A DNA stretch of 64,000 bases from Adineta steineri. Lineage: Eukaryota > Rotifera > Eurotatoria > Adinetida > Adinetidae. This document shows positions 12,595-24,157 of the stretch, piece by piece; within the stretch, counting starts at the first letter, position 1; each line of letters begins with the position of its first letter. The notes beneath the pieces are model-generated. The model saw only the letters and a program-made list of their open reading frames with translations. It was not told the DNA's origin and ran no database searches. Position numbers and translations under genes: made by a program. The DNA lies in NCBI GenBank assembly GCA_905250115.1, contig CAJNOI010000010.1:498768-562767 (forward strand), in the 5' to 3' direction.

Positions 12595-13331
12595 TTAATC
12601 TTTAAGAGTGATTTGAAGTCGAAGACAACCAAGATGAGTACCGCTAGAACCAAGATCACCAGTTAATCGATAATCACCTGCTCCAACAGATGGTAAATGT
12701 CCTCCAATCTTAATAACTGCACCAGGTATTGTATAGGTATCAGCAGGAATTGGACATTTACATGGAATACGAAATTGTTCGAAATATTTTGGACAAGCGT
12801 CAGCCCAAGCTTCACAAAGGTTACCATAAGTGCATGAACCAAAATTATCAATACAAGGAACTTTTACATAAAAACCTCCGACTTTTTTTTCCATTGTAAC
12901 TGATACCTAAAATTAAAGAAAAAGAAAATATAAAATATGATTATTTATTAGATAATGTTTATATATAATTACATGAATATCTGTTGGAAGTGCAGCTCCA
13001 ATAGCAACAACAAGACTAAGGCTAAGGTTTCCTATATAATACATATTAAAAATAGTATTTGTGAATAAACATTATTACCTGGTACATGAATTGGATCTGG
13101 AGCAACAACAAGAGTTTTAATTTGAATTGGATCGGAAGCGGGTCCACAATTTTCCCATGAAAAACCCAAACTTGGAACTTTCTATAACAATATTGAAAGA
13201 TATAAGTTGGAAATCAGAAATTATATGCTTACTAATCCTAAATTTTTTTCTAACTTGAATGCATTAATATGATATATGGATAAAAGAAATAATGTAATAT
13301 ATATAACAAGTAAATGAATGCGAAATGCCAT
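12595..13331 (-). CDS. GM2A: GM2 ganglioside activator-like ML-domain protein, copy 1
   Basis: Four exons: 13233-13331, 13079-13181, 12973-13031, 12595-12906. The product is ~190 aa with an N-terminal signal peptide (MAFRIHLLVIYITLFLLSIYHINA) and a lipid-recognition beta-cup. Conserved features include SWENCGP, IKTLVVAPDPIHVPGN, KVPCIDNFGSCTYGNLC, the short loop PCKCPIPADTYTIP and the C-terminal SSGTHLGCLRLQITLKD; the last three match GM2A rather than NPC2. Known role: lysosomal cofactor that lifts glycolipids for beta-hexosaminidase; related proteins bind other lipids. The start is preceded by an acceptor-like TACACAG. Exons 2, 3 and 4 (103, 59 and 312 nt) are identical in length to those of copy 2 at 19399-20105, showing recent or well-conserved duplication. 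Confidence 0.88.
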
Positions 13332-14983
13332 GGTCTGTGTACGAGAGAAATTTATATCTAAAAGCGAACAATAAAATTATGTCTTTTATATATAAAGATT
13401 CACTAATATCTATATCTTTGAAATAGATAAGAACACATCGTTATAGATAAACCAACCTCCATAAATAGAAGACACAAAGAATGAAAAAAAATGGCTTGTT
13501 TTTTTTATCACATGAAACTAAATGTATCTTTTTCAAGTATTTACTTATCTACCTTCGTTGTCAAATTAACTGTTGCATACTATTTCATACATTAAGTCAA
13601 AATCTAAGTAAAGTATTCGTATCAACCTACATATTTTATTATTCTTATGGCAAAATCCAATAGTATACCTTTCTTGCTACGAATGAACATAATTAATTGA
13701 CTTAAAAAAAGAATACAATGACATAATATTGCATCATTAATAGAATATAAAACTGAAAAAAGAGATTCCTTTTTTTATTAACTATTGTTCGCATAATAAA
13801 ATATTTTTCTTTCAAAATATATTCGACAACAACTTAAAGAAAGAAAGAAAGAAAATTTCTTCATTTAACTAAAAATATCTTCTTTATCTACTGACGTTCG
13901 CAAACAGAAACATTATCACATTACAAAAAAGAAAATATGTATTATTATTTATTTATTTATTTATTTTATTTTTTTATTAAGTTCAAGTATTGATTGATTT
14001 TTAAATAGATTTTAATATTATCGTTGCTCATTGGAAAATAGTCTTTATAATTTTAATTGCTGGAATGTAATAAAAAACGTCCATGTATTAAATATATAAA
14101 AGAAATATTCTCTGTACTATATTGAGCATTCATCCGTGGAAGACAAAAAGCGTGCTCAGAAAGGTAGATATGGACAAGATTGACTCTTATTACGCTATTC
14201 TCTTTTTCGATTTTATTGCCGCTATACTCTGTAATTTTTCGCTCTCTCTCTCTCACTTGTCGACCCTCGATTTTTGCTCACTTTTTTACTGCTTTGCTTC
14301 CCTTATTATCTTTCTCTCTTTCTCTCTCTCCCTCACCTTCTCCTATCCTCCCTCATGCGCTCTATATTTCTTTCGCCATGGCTAGTAGTTGAATATTCTT
14401 AGCTTTATGAAGCCTTTATATACCTGTCTTCCTTATCCTATTTACTCGCCTTTATTTTTCTCTCTCTCTCTCTTTCTCTCAGATATGAGTATTTATACAG
14501 TACCTGTTTTTATGTTTTGTATTGAGTACATTTTTTTACTTTTCTATTGTACAGGTAAGCAGCAATTGTATTCTATTTATTTAGTAGATGATATCATAAG
14601 GTGACTGAAAACTGACTTTTGTAAGTTTCGATTGTTTTTTTCTAAACCGAACTGTGTCTAAGGCAATAAATAAATTCTAAATACAAACATATTTTATTGC
14701 ATATTAGTTATGACTTTATCGCTATACAAACGAATCTGTCTTTTCCATGCTGTTAGTTTTTTTTCCTTTTTTTTGCGTTCTACTTAAATAAAGGTATGGA
14801 AAACTATATCACTAATCAAGAATATAATATAGTGAATAAACTAACTTCATGCATAAACCAAAATGAGGGAACATATATAATAAAATATAGTTCCTTGTTT
14901 TTGAATAAAATCATAAAAATAAGTAAATTCTGTATGAAACTTCGTCATTTGTTAATATTAATATTGAACAGTCTTTTTTAGCT
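13332..14983. other. Divergent intergenic region GM2A copy 1 / ZIP 1
   Basis: 1.65 kb between two divergently transcribed genes, so it should hold both promoters. It includes CT microsatellite tracts (14240-14480) and AT-rich DNA. Open frames within the CT tracts are repeat-driven; I see no supported gene. Confidence 0.5.
14240..14480. repeat. CT-rich microsatellite tracts
   Basis: Several (CT)n runs (near 14240-14252, 14310-14336 and 14460-14480) in a pyrimidine-rich stretch. This is simple-sequence DNA, not coding. Confidence 0.8.
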
Positions 14984-16797
14984 ATGAAAAATTTGATTTA
15001 TATCCATTTGATCATTTTACTCTTGACATTATTTGTTAAAACAGATGATGAAAACAACGAATCAGTAAGTTTACAAATTAATATGTACATAAATATTCAT
15101 TCTTTGTATTATTTATAGTGTATTGCAAATAATGCCACTTATGCACTTTGTATGGTTAATGATACAAATATAATAGTAGTTTCAGAATTACTTACTGCAG
15201 AATTATTAAGTACAGAATGTCATACACATTTTATTGAAGAATCTTTAGGCAAACCAGTATGTGATGAACATGAACATACTGAAAAAGAAGGTCCAACAAC
15301 TGCTCAAAGTATGTTTTTTCCCCTTAATTGAATATATTCCGAAATGACTATTTAAAATTTAAATTAAATTTTTATAGGATATGGCTATGGGTTTCTTGCT
15401 GTATTTATTATATCTGCTTTGTCACTTTGTGGATTATTAGCTTTTCCACTCATTTATAAAGTTTCTTTTCAACTTGTATTAGCAACATTTACTGCACTAG
15501 CTATTGGAACATTACTGGGCGATGCCATGTTTCATTTAATTCCATTTGTATGTATCAAATCTTTACAGGAAAATATACATAGATCCAAAGTATTTTATTT
15601 TATTATAGACATTAGGTATTCATAGTCATGCAGAAGAGGAACACGGACATGAAGAAGAAGAACATTCATCAATTACTGTTCCTGTTTATCAGTGGAGAAT
15701 GCTCACTGCTGTAGCAGGTATGTAGAAAACTTTGAGTAAAAGAAAATATCACTTTTTCTTCTACATTTTAAGTTCTCTATGGATTTTATTTATTGGAAGT
15801 ATTTCTTCATTGGATGGGTCATTTTCGCGAGAATAAGGTAAACATTACTATTTGATTATATCAATTTACAGTAAATATATTTAATCATTTAGGTTTCTAT
15901 TCATTCTCATGATCATAGTCATGCAATTCAACAAGAAGATACATCCAGATCTAATGAAACAAATAAAAAGACAGCAATTACTATTCATGAAAATACAGCA
16001 TATGAGCATCATTCACATAATCATCATCATAATTATAACGAAATTGATCCAGCATTAGCATGTGCTGATAGAGATTGTCTTCATCATGGCAATACTTCTG
16101 CAGTAGAAGCATCAAAGGAAATAGTTAATAATAAATCACCGAAACGTATGTTTACAAGAAAACAAGAAATTTATATCATAAATTGTTTTTGACTATTTTG
16201 TAGGTACACGAATTACAGGTTGGATGGTAATTATTGGAGATGGTATTCATAATTTTGCTGATGGTTTAGCTATTGGAGCAGCGTTTAGTCAAGAACTTAT
16301 GTTAGGTGTAACTACAACAATTGCAATCGGTTGTCATGAATTACCACATGAATTTGGTCAGTATTCTATATATATATATATATATCTTATATTCGAAAAA
16401 AAATATTTTATTTTATTTTATAGGAGATTATGCGATATTGATACAATCTGGTTTTTCACATTGTCGAGCATTACTTTGGAATTTTCTTTCGGCAACAACT
16501 GCTTTCATTGGTTTCTTTGTTGGTGCAAGTGTATCAACAAGTGAAAATTCTCGTCAATGGATATTTGCTGTGACTATTGGCATGTTTCTTTATATTGCAT
16601 TAGTCGATCTAGTAAGTATTGATTCTATAACTGGATTAAGACATTTATTTTAATAATTTTAGTTACCAACATTATTACCTGAAGAACGTTTTGAATTAAA
16701 ACGTTTTATTTGTGTAAATATTGGCTTTTTAGTTGGTATTGTAATTATGTTTCTATTAGCTATATTTGAAGATAAACTGGTTGGAATAGGACATTAA
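14984..16797 (+). CDS. ZIP zinc transporter, LIV-1 subfamily, copy 1
   Basis: Nine exons: 14984-15064, 15119-15308, 15378-15547, 15609-15717, 15773-15837, 15893-16145, 16204-16356, 16424-16611, 16663-16797. It has a signal peptide, a short extracellular domain with four cysteines, then eight predicted membrane spans. A His-rich cytosolic loop ([17 protein letters not shown]) lies between TM3 and TM4. TM4 carries HNFADGL and TM5 carries HELPHE, the metal-binding signature of LIV-1 ZIPs with HEXPHE; this differs from the EEXPHE of ZIP8/ZIP14. Known role: zinc (and sometimes iron or manganese) import into the cytosol. Paralog copy 2 follows in the same direction 557 bp downstream. The orthology to one mammalian SLC39 member is not clear. 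An acceptor-like CTTTTTTAG lies 2 nt before the ATG. Confidence 0.92.
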
Positions 16798-17354
16798 TGT
16801 TTTTTTTCTAAAATTATCGATTTAATTAATACATCAATCTTCTTTTTATTTTCTATTTTGTTCATAAAGAATTTGTATATCTTTATTAAAAAAAGAGATA
16901 TAATATCACGTCAACAACATTCTGTATATATTAAATGAAATATTGATTGAACAATATTCACAATGTATAAATAATTTCTTCAAATATTTTTTAGTATAAA
17001 ACAAAGCTGTAAGAAAGATATCAGTGTTTAATCACAAGCATGTATTCATCTATAGCATGGTGCTTTATAAGAAAATATTTTGTTTTTAGACATTAATCTT
17101 TTTCTTAAGAGTTGAAAAGAATGTTAAATTTTCTCAGGGATTTATCTTTCATAATACGAAAGAAATGTCATTATCGAAAGACCGAAAAATTGCAGAAGTA
17201 ACTTTCTTGAGTCTACACAATGACGAATTTAGAATTCCATAAATATGTGGGGGCGATGCACTAGAATTTCATATATGGGTACTTGCTATATAATAAGGAA
17301 TTTACATTCATCATATACAATACAAATCAAAATACTGTTTTCTATATTTTCAAT
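16798..17354. other. Spacer between ZIP paralogs
   Basis: 557 bp of AT-rich DNA between the ZIP 1 stop and ZIP 2 start. No coding exon or repeat was identified; it presumably holds the ZIP 1 3' UTR and the ZIP 2 promoter. Confidence 0.5.
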
Positions 17355-19238
17355 ATGCATATTTTACTTAATATTCTTTTGATCGTTTTATTTGTGAACA
17401 AAAGTGATGCATTAGTAAGTTTGAATTTTTTAAATATTTTTGTTTTTATCATTTATATGAATAGTGTTCTTCAACGAATACTACTTATACACTTTGTTCA
17501 TCCGTTGGCTCAAATATAACTCCCATCTCACCATCATTTAATGGAGTTGAATTAATAAAAGAATGTCATGAAGATTTTATTAAGAAAATTTTGAATGAAT
17601 CATGTGATAATGATACTAAAAATACTGCAGATAAACACGAAACACCGACGTTTATTCAGCGTATATGAATAAAAATATTCTATATTAAATTTTAAAAATA
17701 TTTTTTTAGGATATGTTTATGGTTTTATTGCAGTATTTCTTATATCAGCTCTGTCATTAGTTGGTTTATTAGCTCTTCCAATTCTTTATCAAGTATCTTT
17801 TAAATATGTACTTGATTTATTTACTGCCATTGCTGTTGGAACACTTTTCGGTGATGCTATGTTTCATTTAATTCCATTTGTACGTTTTTTTCAAAATCTT
17901 TTATTTATATATATATATATTTGCTATTATAGGTTATGGGCCGTCATCAACACAATTTGAATGATCATCATCATCATCACCATGATCATGATCATGATCA
18001 TTCATCATTTTCAATTCCAGATTATCAATGGAAAATTTTATTAGCTGTATTCAGTATATATTTAATAACCAAAAAACTATTTTCATAAAATTCATTTTCT
18101 TTTAGTTCTTTATCTATTTTATTTATTGGAAGTATTTCTTCATTGGTTTGCTCATTACAAACATGATCATGTAAAGAAAAATTTTTCTAATAGGAAACTT
18201 ATTAATAATGAAATTAATTTTTATAGACTTCTTCACATTCTCATACACATAACCATTCAATTAAAAATAATGAAATTTTTCAATATACACGAGTTAACAT
18301 CGATGCTGATGTTGAACATAGTCATCTTCATCATAATCATACACATCATAATTTACATCAACATTTAAAAACACCATCAATATATTCAAATGCAAAAAGT
18401 CATATTAATAATACAAGTTTACCTTGTACACCATGTGTTTTTTCAAATGAACAACATATTATTACTAATCCATTTATGAAAGATCACTCGAAAGAAAAAA
18501 TGTTAGATAATAAAAGTGATCAAATATCAATAGGAACAAAAGCTTATAATACACAATTTAGTGAAGATGTCGATTATATCAATCCAATTCTAGGACAATT
18601 AAAAGGTAAATCGAAATTAATTAAATCATAAGAATTTATTTGTTTTTTTTTCAGTAATAAAATCTACTGGGTGGATGGTATTGTTTGGTGATGGTATTCA
18701 TAATTTTGCTGATGGTTTAGTTATTGCTGCTGCTTTTAGTCAAAATGTAAAGTTAGGTGTTGTAACAACAATTGCTGTTGCTTGTCATGAATTACCACAT
18801 GAACTTGGTAAGTAATTAATTAATTTGACAATATTTATGATATATATATATATATACATAGGAGATTATGCTATTTTACTTCAATCCGGTTTCTCACATT
18901 GTCGTGCATTATTATGGAATTTTCTTTCGGGAACAACTGCTTTTATTGGTTTTTTTATTGGTTCGTTCATGTCAGATAGTGAAAATATTCGTCAATGGAT
19001 ATTTGCAGCAACTATTGGCATGTTTTTATATATTGCATTAGTTGATCTAGTAAATTTTCTCACAATATCTAAAGTTTCCTAGTATACTTTTTCCTTTTAG
19101 CTTCCAACATTATTAGCCGATGGAGAATTTGAATTCAAACGTTTTCTTGTTGTTAATATTGGTTTTATATTTGGCATTACAATGATGTTTCTTTTAGCAT
19201 TATTCGAAGACAAAATTATGGGTTTATCATTTAAATAA
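17355..19238 (+). CDS. ZIP zinc transporter, LIV-1 subfamily, copy 2
   Basis: Nine exons at the same codon positions as copy 1: 17355-17414, 17465-17660, 17710-17879, 17933-18053, 18106-18170, 18227-18605, 18655-18807, 18862-19049, 19101-19238. A signal peptide, cysteine-containing ectodomain and eight membrane spans are present. The metal-site motifs HNFADGL (TM4) and HELPHE (TM5) are intact. The His-rich loops are larger than in copy 1: a [12 protein letters not shown] run in exon 4 and a 379-nt exon 6 with many His pairs (copy 1 exon 6 is 253 nt). These loops are thought to sense or bind zinc in the family. The spans after TM4 are nearly identical to copy 1 ([34 protein letters not shown]), which shows tandem duplication with faster change in the loops. 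Confidence 0.92.
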
Positions 19239-19398
19239 TCTTCCAGTCTTCATCGAAATATATAAATATGTTTTTAAGAAAAAAAAAGTTGTTTTCTTTT
19301 TATGATAAATAAATATTGAAATATAAATAAGATGAGAAAAAAAGAAAGAAGTGTCATGTGAGATATAGAAAAATTGGAATGAGCAAAATATTGTTTGA

Positions 19399-20105
19399 TT
19401 ATTTTTTGATTGATAAATCAATATTAACACAACCGAGATGATTTTGACTTGAACCAATATCAACAGTAGCGCGATATTCACCTAATAATTCTGGTGGAAC
19501 TTTTTTGTCAACAACTATATTTGCATTGGATACAGAATATATATTTGCTGCAATAGGACATTCACATGGTAAACCAAATCTGGCGGCATACTTTGGACAA
19601 AATTCTGCCCATAATTCACAAGCGTTACCATAATTACATGAACCAAAATTATCAACACATGGAACTTTTACAAAAAATGGACCCACTTTACGTTCAAGTA
19701 AAACTGTGACCTAGAGATAGTAAATATTAGAATAATAAAGAATAGAAAAAGTATGATAAATACATGAACATCTGTTGGAATTTCTAATGCTACACTGGCA
19801 GAACCGGTTATATTAAAACCTCCTAAACAATTAAATTATATAAATAAAAATAATGATGGATCAATATACCTGGTATACGAATTGGATCAGGAGTAATGGA
19901 AAGACTTTGTAATTGAATTGAATCTGTACTTGGTCCACAGTTATTCCAAGATAAATTTAAATCTATTGTTTTCTATTTTATAGAAAAATAATAGAACTAT
20001 TTACATACATATATATATCAATGTTACCGTGAAGCCAAATGTATTAACAGTATAGAATGATACAAAAAGTAATAAACTTAGAGATAAGTGATTAATAGAC
20101 ATCAT
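19399..20105 (-). CDS. GM2A: GM2 ganglioside activator-like ML-domain protein, copy 2
   Basis: Four exons: 20028-20105, 19870-19972, 19764-19822, 19399-19710. Two in-frame ATGs (20105 and 20102) open the gene; either gives a signal peptide (SINHLSLSLLLFVSFYTVNT). The mature part has SWNNCGP, PDPIRIPGG, KVPCVDNFGSCNYGNAC, PCECPIAANIYSV and SSQNHLGCVNIDLSIKK, with the same cysteine pattern and intron positions as copy 1. The expected role is glycolipid binding in the endolysosome or secreted fluid. An acceptor-like GCTTTTTAG lies 9 nt before the first ATG, and the MVD stop codon lies only about 130 bp upstream on the same strand, so it may be the last gene of a polycistronic group. Confidence 0.87.
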
Positions 20106-20234
20106 ATTGCAAATCTAAAAAGCAAATGAAAAATTTATCTACCGGTAAAAACTAAGTTTTTCTAACTAAAAAAAACATGAATCACTTAAGCTTATGAAAG
20201 ACAATTTTTTTTTTTGTAAAAAAAAAGCTAATTA

Positions 20235-21329
20235 TTAAATTATTTTTGGACCAGAACCAATTTTTGTTAAAACGATTCTTTCAAGAGCATTAGCCATAAT
20301 TGGAAGATTAATTGAAGAAAAATTTCCATCGATATTCGATACTTGTTTATGAACATTATCATTATCATTATTACTTGGATAAAAATGTTTTAAAAGACTT
20401 AAAAATTCATCGGCATGTTCTTCACGAATAAAACAAAATGGATTTGGTCCAGCATCAAATGTATACGCAACTTTCATTGTTTCATTTTCATCTGTTTTAT
20501 TAAATGCATGAACTAAATCAATCAAATGTTTTGATTGTTCATTAAGATAAATAACTGGTGGATATGTATCCATACAAACAGCATGAAATTGACTACTATC
20601 CATCATAACTATTTTTGCGAATGTATTGAAATCTTTGATTTTAATTGCTTGAATTAATTTTTCAATTTTATCGTTAACTGTTGAAAGACGTGCTTGAAAT
20701 AATGTCGAAGTTTCACGTGTACGTTGCATAGCATCAGTTGATGAAACAGGTTTTTTACTTGAATTAAATATTAATATAATTAATCGAAGTTCTGGCCAAT
20801 GTTCAACAGGATAAATACATGATGAAAGACATTCACCTTCACTTGACCAACGAACAAAACCACCATAAACACTGCGAACAGCTGAACCACTACCAATACG
20901 TGCTAAATAAGCAGCTGTTGATTGTGGATTTTCTAAATTAAATAGCTTTGTTAATGCAATAGCTAAACTTGCATAGGCTGATGCACTTGATGCAAGACCA
21001 CTTGATGCTGGAAATGTATTATGTGAGCGAATTTCAACAAATTTTATTTGATCATTTTTTGCTCGTCGACGAACTTCATCAAGAACTTTTTGCATTCGTT
21101 TAGAAAGTTTTGTCTGTTGAATACCATCAAAATAAAAAGTATCACATGTCATAGATGATGATGTTGAAACAGTTGTATCCGAATGTAATTCACCAAGATC
21201 AAGTGTTATACTAAGAGAATCATTATCGGGTAAAATGAGTTCTTCATTTCGTTTACCCCAATATTTAATAAGTGCAATATTAGGAGATGCTTGACATGTT
21301 ACTGAAAGACAATCGGAATTATCAGACAT
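20235..21329 (-). CDS. MVD: Diphosphomevalonate decarboxylase
   Basis: A single uninterrupted 364-codon frame, unusual in this intron-rich window. The N-terminus has SPNIALIKYWGKRNEELILP and the substrate-binding NDSLSITLD. The GHMP-kinase phosphate loop PASSGLASSASAYASLA is present, followed by the MDSSQFHAVCMDTYPP segment and the TFDAGPNPFCF motif. All are hallmarks of this enzyme. Known role: ATP-dependent decarboxylation of mevalonate diphosphate to isopentenyl diphosphate, the last step of the classical mevalonate pathway. The length is slightly below the ~390-400 aa of vertebrate forms. An acceptor-like TTTTTGTTTTAG lies 12 nt upstream of the ATG and the MoaC stop is only 40 bp away on the same strand. 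Confidence 0.95.
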   Translation of the reverse strand: MSDNSDCLSVTCQASPNIALIKYWGKRNEELILPDNDSLSITLDLGELHSDTTVSTSSSMTCDTFYFDGIQQTKLSKRMQKVLDEVRRRAKNDQIKFVEIRSHNTFPASSGLASSASAYASLAIALTKLFNLENPQSTAAYLARIGSGSAVRSVYGGFVRWSSEGECLSSCIYPVEHWPELRLIILIFNSSKKPVSSTDAMQRTRETSTLFQARLSTVNDKIEKLIQAIKIKDFNTFAKIVMMDSSQFHAVCMDTYPPVIYLNEQSKHLIDLVHAFNKTDENETMKVAYTFDAGPNPFCFIREEHADEFLSLLKHFYPSNNDNDNVHKQVSNIDGNFSSINLPIMANALERIVLTKIGSGPKII

Positions 21330-21369
21330 GGTTTAATAATCTAAAACAAAAATTAAATCAATTAAAAAT

Positions 21370-22032
21370 TTATTTAGAATGAATAGATGATTTTCCGCCG
21401 GTTTTTTCAACAAGACGGATATTGCGAATTTCAATCGATTTACTCAATGCTTTACACCTGAAGAAAAAAAGAAATTAATATTTTTTTCTTAATTGAATAT
21501 GAAACACTTACATATCATAAATAGTAACCGCAGCAATAGTTGCACCAACCATAGCTTCCATTTCAACACCTGTTTGATAATTTGTCGAACAAATACATCG
21601 AACAAGAACTTCATTCTCTTCATGTTTATGTTCATATTCAATATCAATATGCGAAAGTGGAAGTTGATGACAAAGTGGAATTAAATCTGACGTACGCTAT
21701 AACAATGCAAATTATTTCCTAAGAATTTTCTATGATATATATATAGCGAAACAAACTTTAGCGGCAAGTATACCAGCTAATTTTGAACATAATCTTGCAT
21801 CACCTTTTTTTGTTGTTATATTAAAATAGGATTGAAAGGTATGAGAATCCGGAAATTTAACAGTAGCCTCAACAATCGCTTGTCGTTGAGTACTCTTTTT
21901 TTCACCTATATCAACCATAGTAATATTTCCATCAGATGTAATATGTGAAAATGTTGAAGAAGAAGAAGATGCAAATTGATAACCAAAACGATTGAAAACA
22001 AAAGAAGGAAATTTAGTTAATAATGAAAACAT
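21370..22032 (-). CDS. MOCS1: Cyclic pyranopterin monophosphate synthase (MoaC/MOCS1B), free-standing
   Basis: Three exons: 21757-22032, 21512-21696, 21370-21457. I chose the ATG at 22032 because it begins a Ser/Phe/Arg-containing leader that looks mitochondrial (MFSLLTKFPSFVFNRFGYQF). The MoaC fold follows: MVDIGEKKSTQRQAIVEATV, KGDARLCSKLAGILAAKRT, LIPLCHQLPLSHIDIEY, TGVEMEAMVGATIAAVTIYDMCKA and IRLVEKTGGKSS. The catalytic His of PLCHQL, Glu pair of GVEMEA, and Asp and Lys of YDMCK are all kept. Known role: second half of the first step of molybdenum cofactor synthesis, making cPMP. In vertebrates this domain is made from the MOCS1 locus together with the MoaA radical-SAM part; no MoaA is adjacent here. 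It sits between WDR74 (94 bp) and MVD (40 bp). Confidence 0.93.
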
Positions 22033-22125
22033 CTTTATCTTGAAATAAGAAAAAGAATACAAAAACAAAAAACAAAACAAAACAAATGTTAACATCGGTT
22101 TTCATTTATTTAATTTTTTATTTAT

Positions 22126-23722
22126 TCACTCAAAACTGGCAGATTTTCTTTTTTTCTTGGAATTTAATTTAAATGATGATCTAAAAGAAATAATCAAAAA
22201 TATAAATTTCCATTTTTTTTAATTTTAGATCAATACAAACCTATCTGATGATTCTTTAGTTGATTTTCTTTTAAATTGTGACCATACTTCATCATTTTCA
22301 ATTTCTTTCGTTTCTGTTTCACCATTTTTCTCTTGTTCTTCTTCTCGATTTGTTATTGAATGTGATGAAAATAGCACAGATGTAAGACGAGATTTTAAAT
22401 AGAACTACATAAAATATTATGTTACAAATAATATAATTAAAAAACAAAAATTACTTTTGAAACTTGTCGATGTGTATCTGCATCATGAATACGAACATAT
22501 TGATCGATCGAAGCCGACGCAATTAATGGTAATGTTGGATGTGTATCAATCGAACGTATACTACCAATAACACCTCGATATTTATGTACTATTGATGATA
22601 AATGTTTAATATCAAATTGAGCCATTTCACCTTGAGTATTACCAACAAGAAAACGTCTATAATATAAGCATAAAATTGATTGTCAGGTAAATATTTAATA
22701 TACAAACTCATTATTAGAAGAATGAAGTAATGCAAGAGACATTATTGGACATTGTTCAAAGTCAATTTCTTGAACTGGTCGACGTGCACTTGCTTGTGGA
22801 TCATAAAGACGAATCTAAGAATTAATATTTCTTATAAATAATATAGAAATTAAGAAAAAAATCTAACTTGATGATGTCCGGTGACAACAAGACATCGATT
22901 TCTTTCATCAAGAAATTGAAAATCTGTTACCCAAACTGGCATACGAAGTCGTACAGTATTTGGTCGAATCTAATAATAAACATATTTTATATTTCAAACA
23001 TATTTAAAAAAACATACATTTTTTGCTTGGAAAATAATTGATTTATTTTTAGTTTTTTCATTCTTCACTAATTCTTCGATTGACCAGATTTTTAAATCAT
23101 TTTCTTTACCACCCGTACCGAAAAATGTTCGATTGAAAGGATTGATACGTAATCGACAGATATCAGGACCAGCATTTGCTTCAATCTATACTTCAAAAAA
23201 AAATAGAATAATGAATTAAGCATTTTATTACGAAATATTTTTTTCTGACTTCAGATACAAGAGATTCATTTTTAATATAATCAATCGATAAAGCACCATT
23301 TTCAGAGCATGTAACAAATCTATATTAAATAAAAACTATTATATCAAAAAAGAAATTAATCTATAATATACAAACCTATCTTCACCTAGATATGCTAAGC
23401 CTTTCAATGGACTTTCACGTGCAACTGTACCAATCTGTTGTATAGATTCATCAGCAAATTTTAAACGTAAAATATTATTTTTCTTTGTTGCAATATATGC
23501 CTACGAAAAAGTATGACATTCAGAACATAAAGACTCTTGTAAAAAAGTATTTACCTGCATATAATCTATCTCATTATTATCTAACGACCATTCGAGAAGA
23601 GTAATAGCATCAGCATAAGTTTCAGCTGGTTTATGAATTACATAGATACCTTTGTTACTTGTATCAATACCTTTTACAATGCCACTTTCGCAACCTGCTA
23701 GAACGTTAAAACGAACGGGCAT
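22126..23722 (-). CDS. WDR74: WDR74/Nsa1-type ribosome biogenesis WD-repeat protein
   Basis: Nine exons: 23555-23722, 23376-23500, 23250-23319, 23018-23185, 22868-22969, 22708-22814, 22455-22656, 22241-22404, 22126-22180. The product (~390 aa) is a WD40 propeller starting MPVRFNVLAGCESGIVKGID, with RTFFGTGGKENDLKIWSIEE, LVVTGHHQIRLYDPQASARRPVQ and IASASIDQYVRIHDADT. After the propeller comes FYLKSRLTSVLFSS, typical of WDR74, then an acidic linker and a basic C-terminus (KLNSKKKRKSASFE) that looks nucleolar. Known role: 60S pre-ribosome maturation with the AAA-ATPase NVL. An acceptor-like TTTTTTTCTAG lies 6 nt before the ATG. MoaC follows on the same strand after 94 bp. Confidence 0.9.
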
Positions 23723-24157
23723 ATTTATCTAGAAAAAAACAAACAACTGCATTCGATTGAACTGATTCATTTTTTTCGATAGTCCTAGATCAAGCATAAA
23801 TACTTAAAAATATAAATTATGATTTTCTTTTATAGGTCTTATCAATAATCAATATATAAAGCCAATTTCAAAAGCATTATATGAGATAAAACATCCTATA
23901 TCTATATAGCAAGCAATATTATATTGTTTACAAAGCGCTAGACTAGTTTAATGATTTAAATTTTTTGTCATGCAATGATTAAAATAGGCGGCACGATCTA
24001 AAAGAAGAATAAAATATCTTTTCACGTTATTTTTGCAACTATTAAAAAGATTGTATTTAAGTATAAATTCTGGAATAAAAGAACTTTGTTTTATTTTTTT
24101 TACTTTGTAAGAAAAAAAAGAAGTTAACAACCAAGAGAAAAATTCTAGTTTATTGAA
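23723..24157. other. Intergenic, no gene seen
   Basis: 435 bp of AT-rich DNA between the SEM1 stop and the WDR74 start. No exon, repeat or RNA gene was identified. Confidence 0.5.

Noticed and set aside
14122..14604. Three overlapping plus-strand frames between GM2A copy 1 and ZIP 1
   Set aside because: Driven by CT microsatellites; Leu/Ser/Phe-rich pseudo-transmembrane products.
22033..22095. Upstream in-frame ATG of MoaC at 22095
   Set aside because: The added residues are hydrophobic filler inside the short intergenic spacer; the ATG at 22032 gives a plausible mitochondrial leader.
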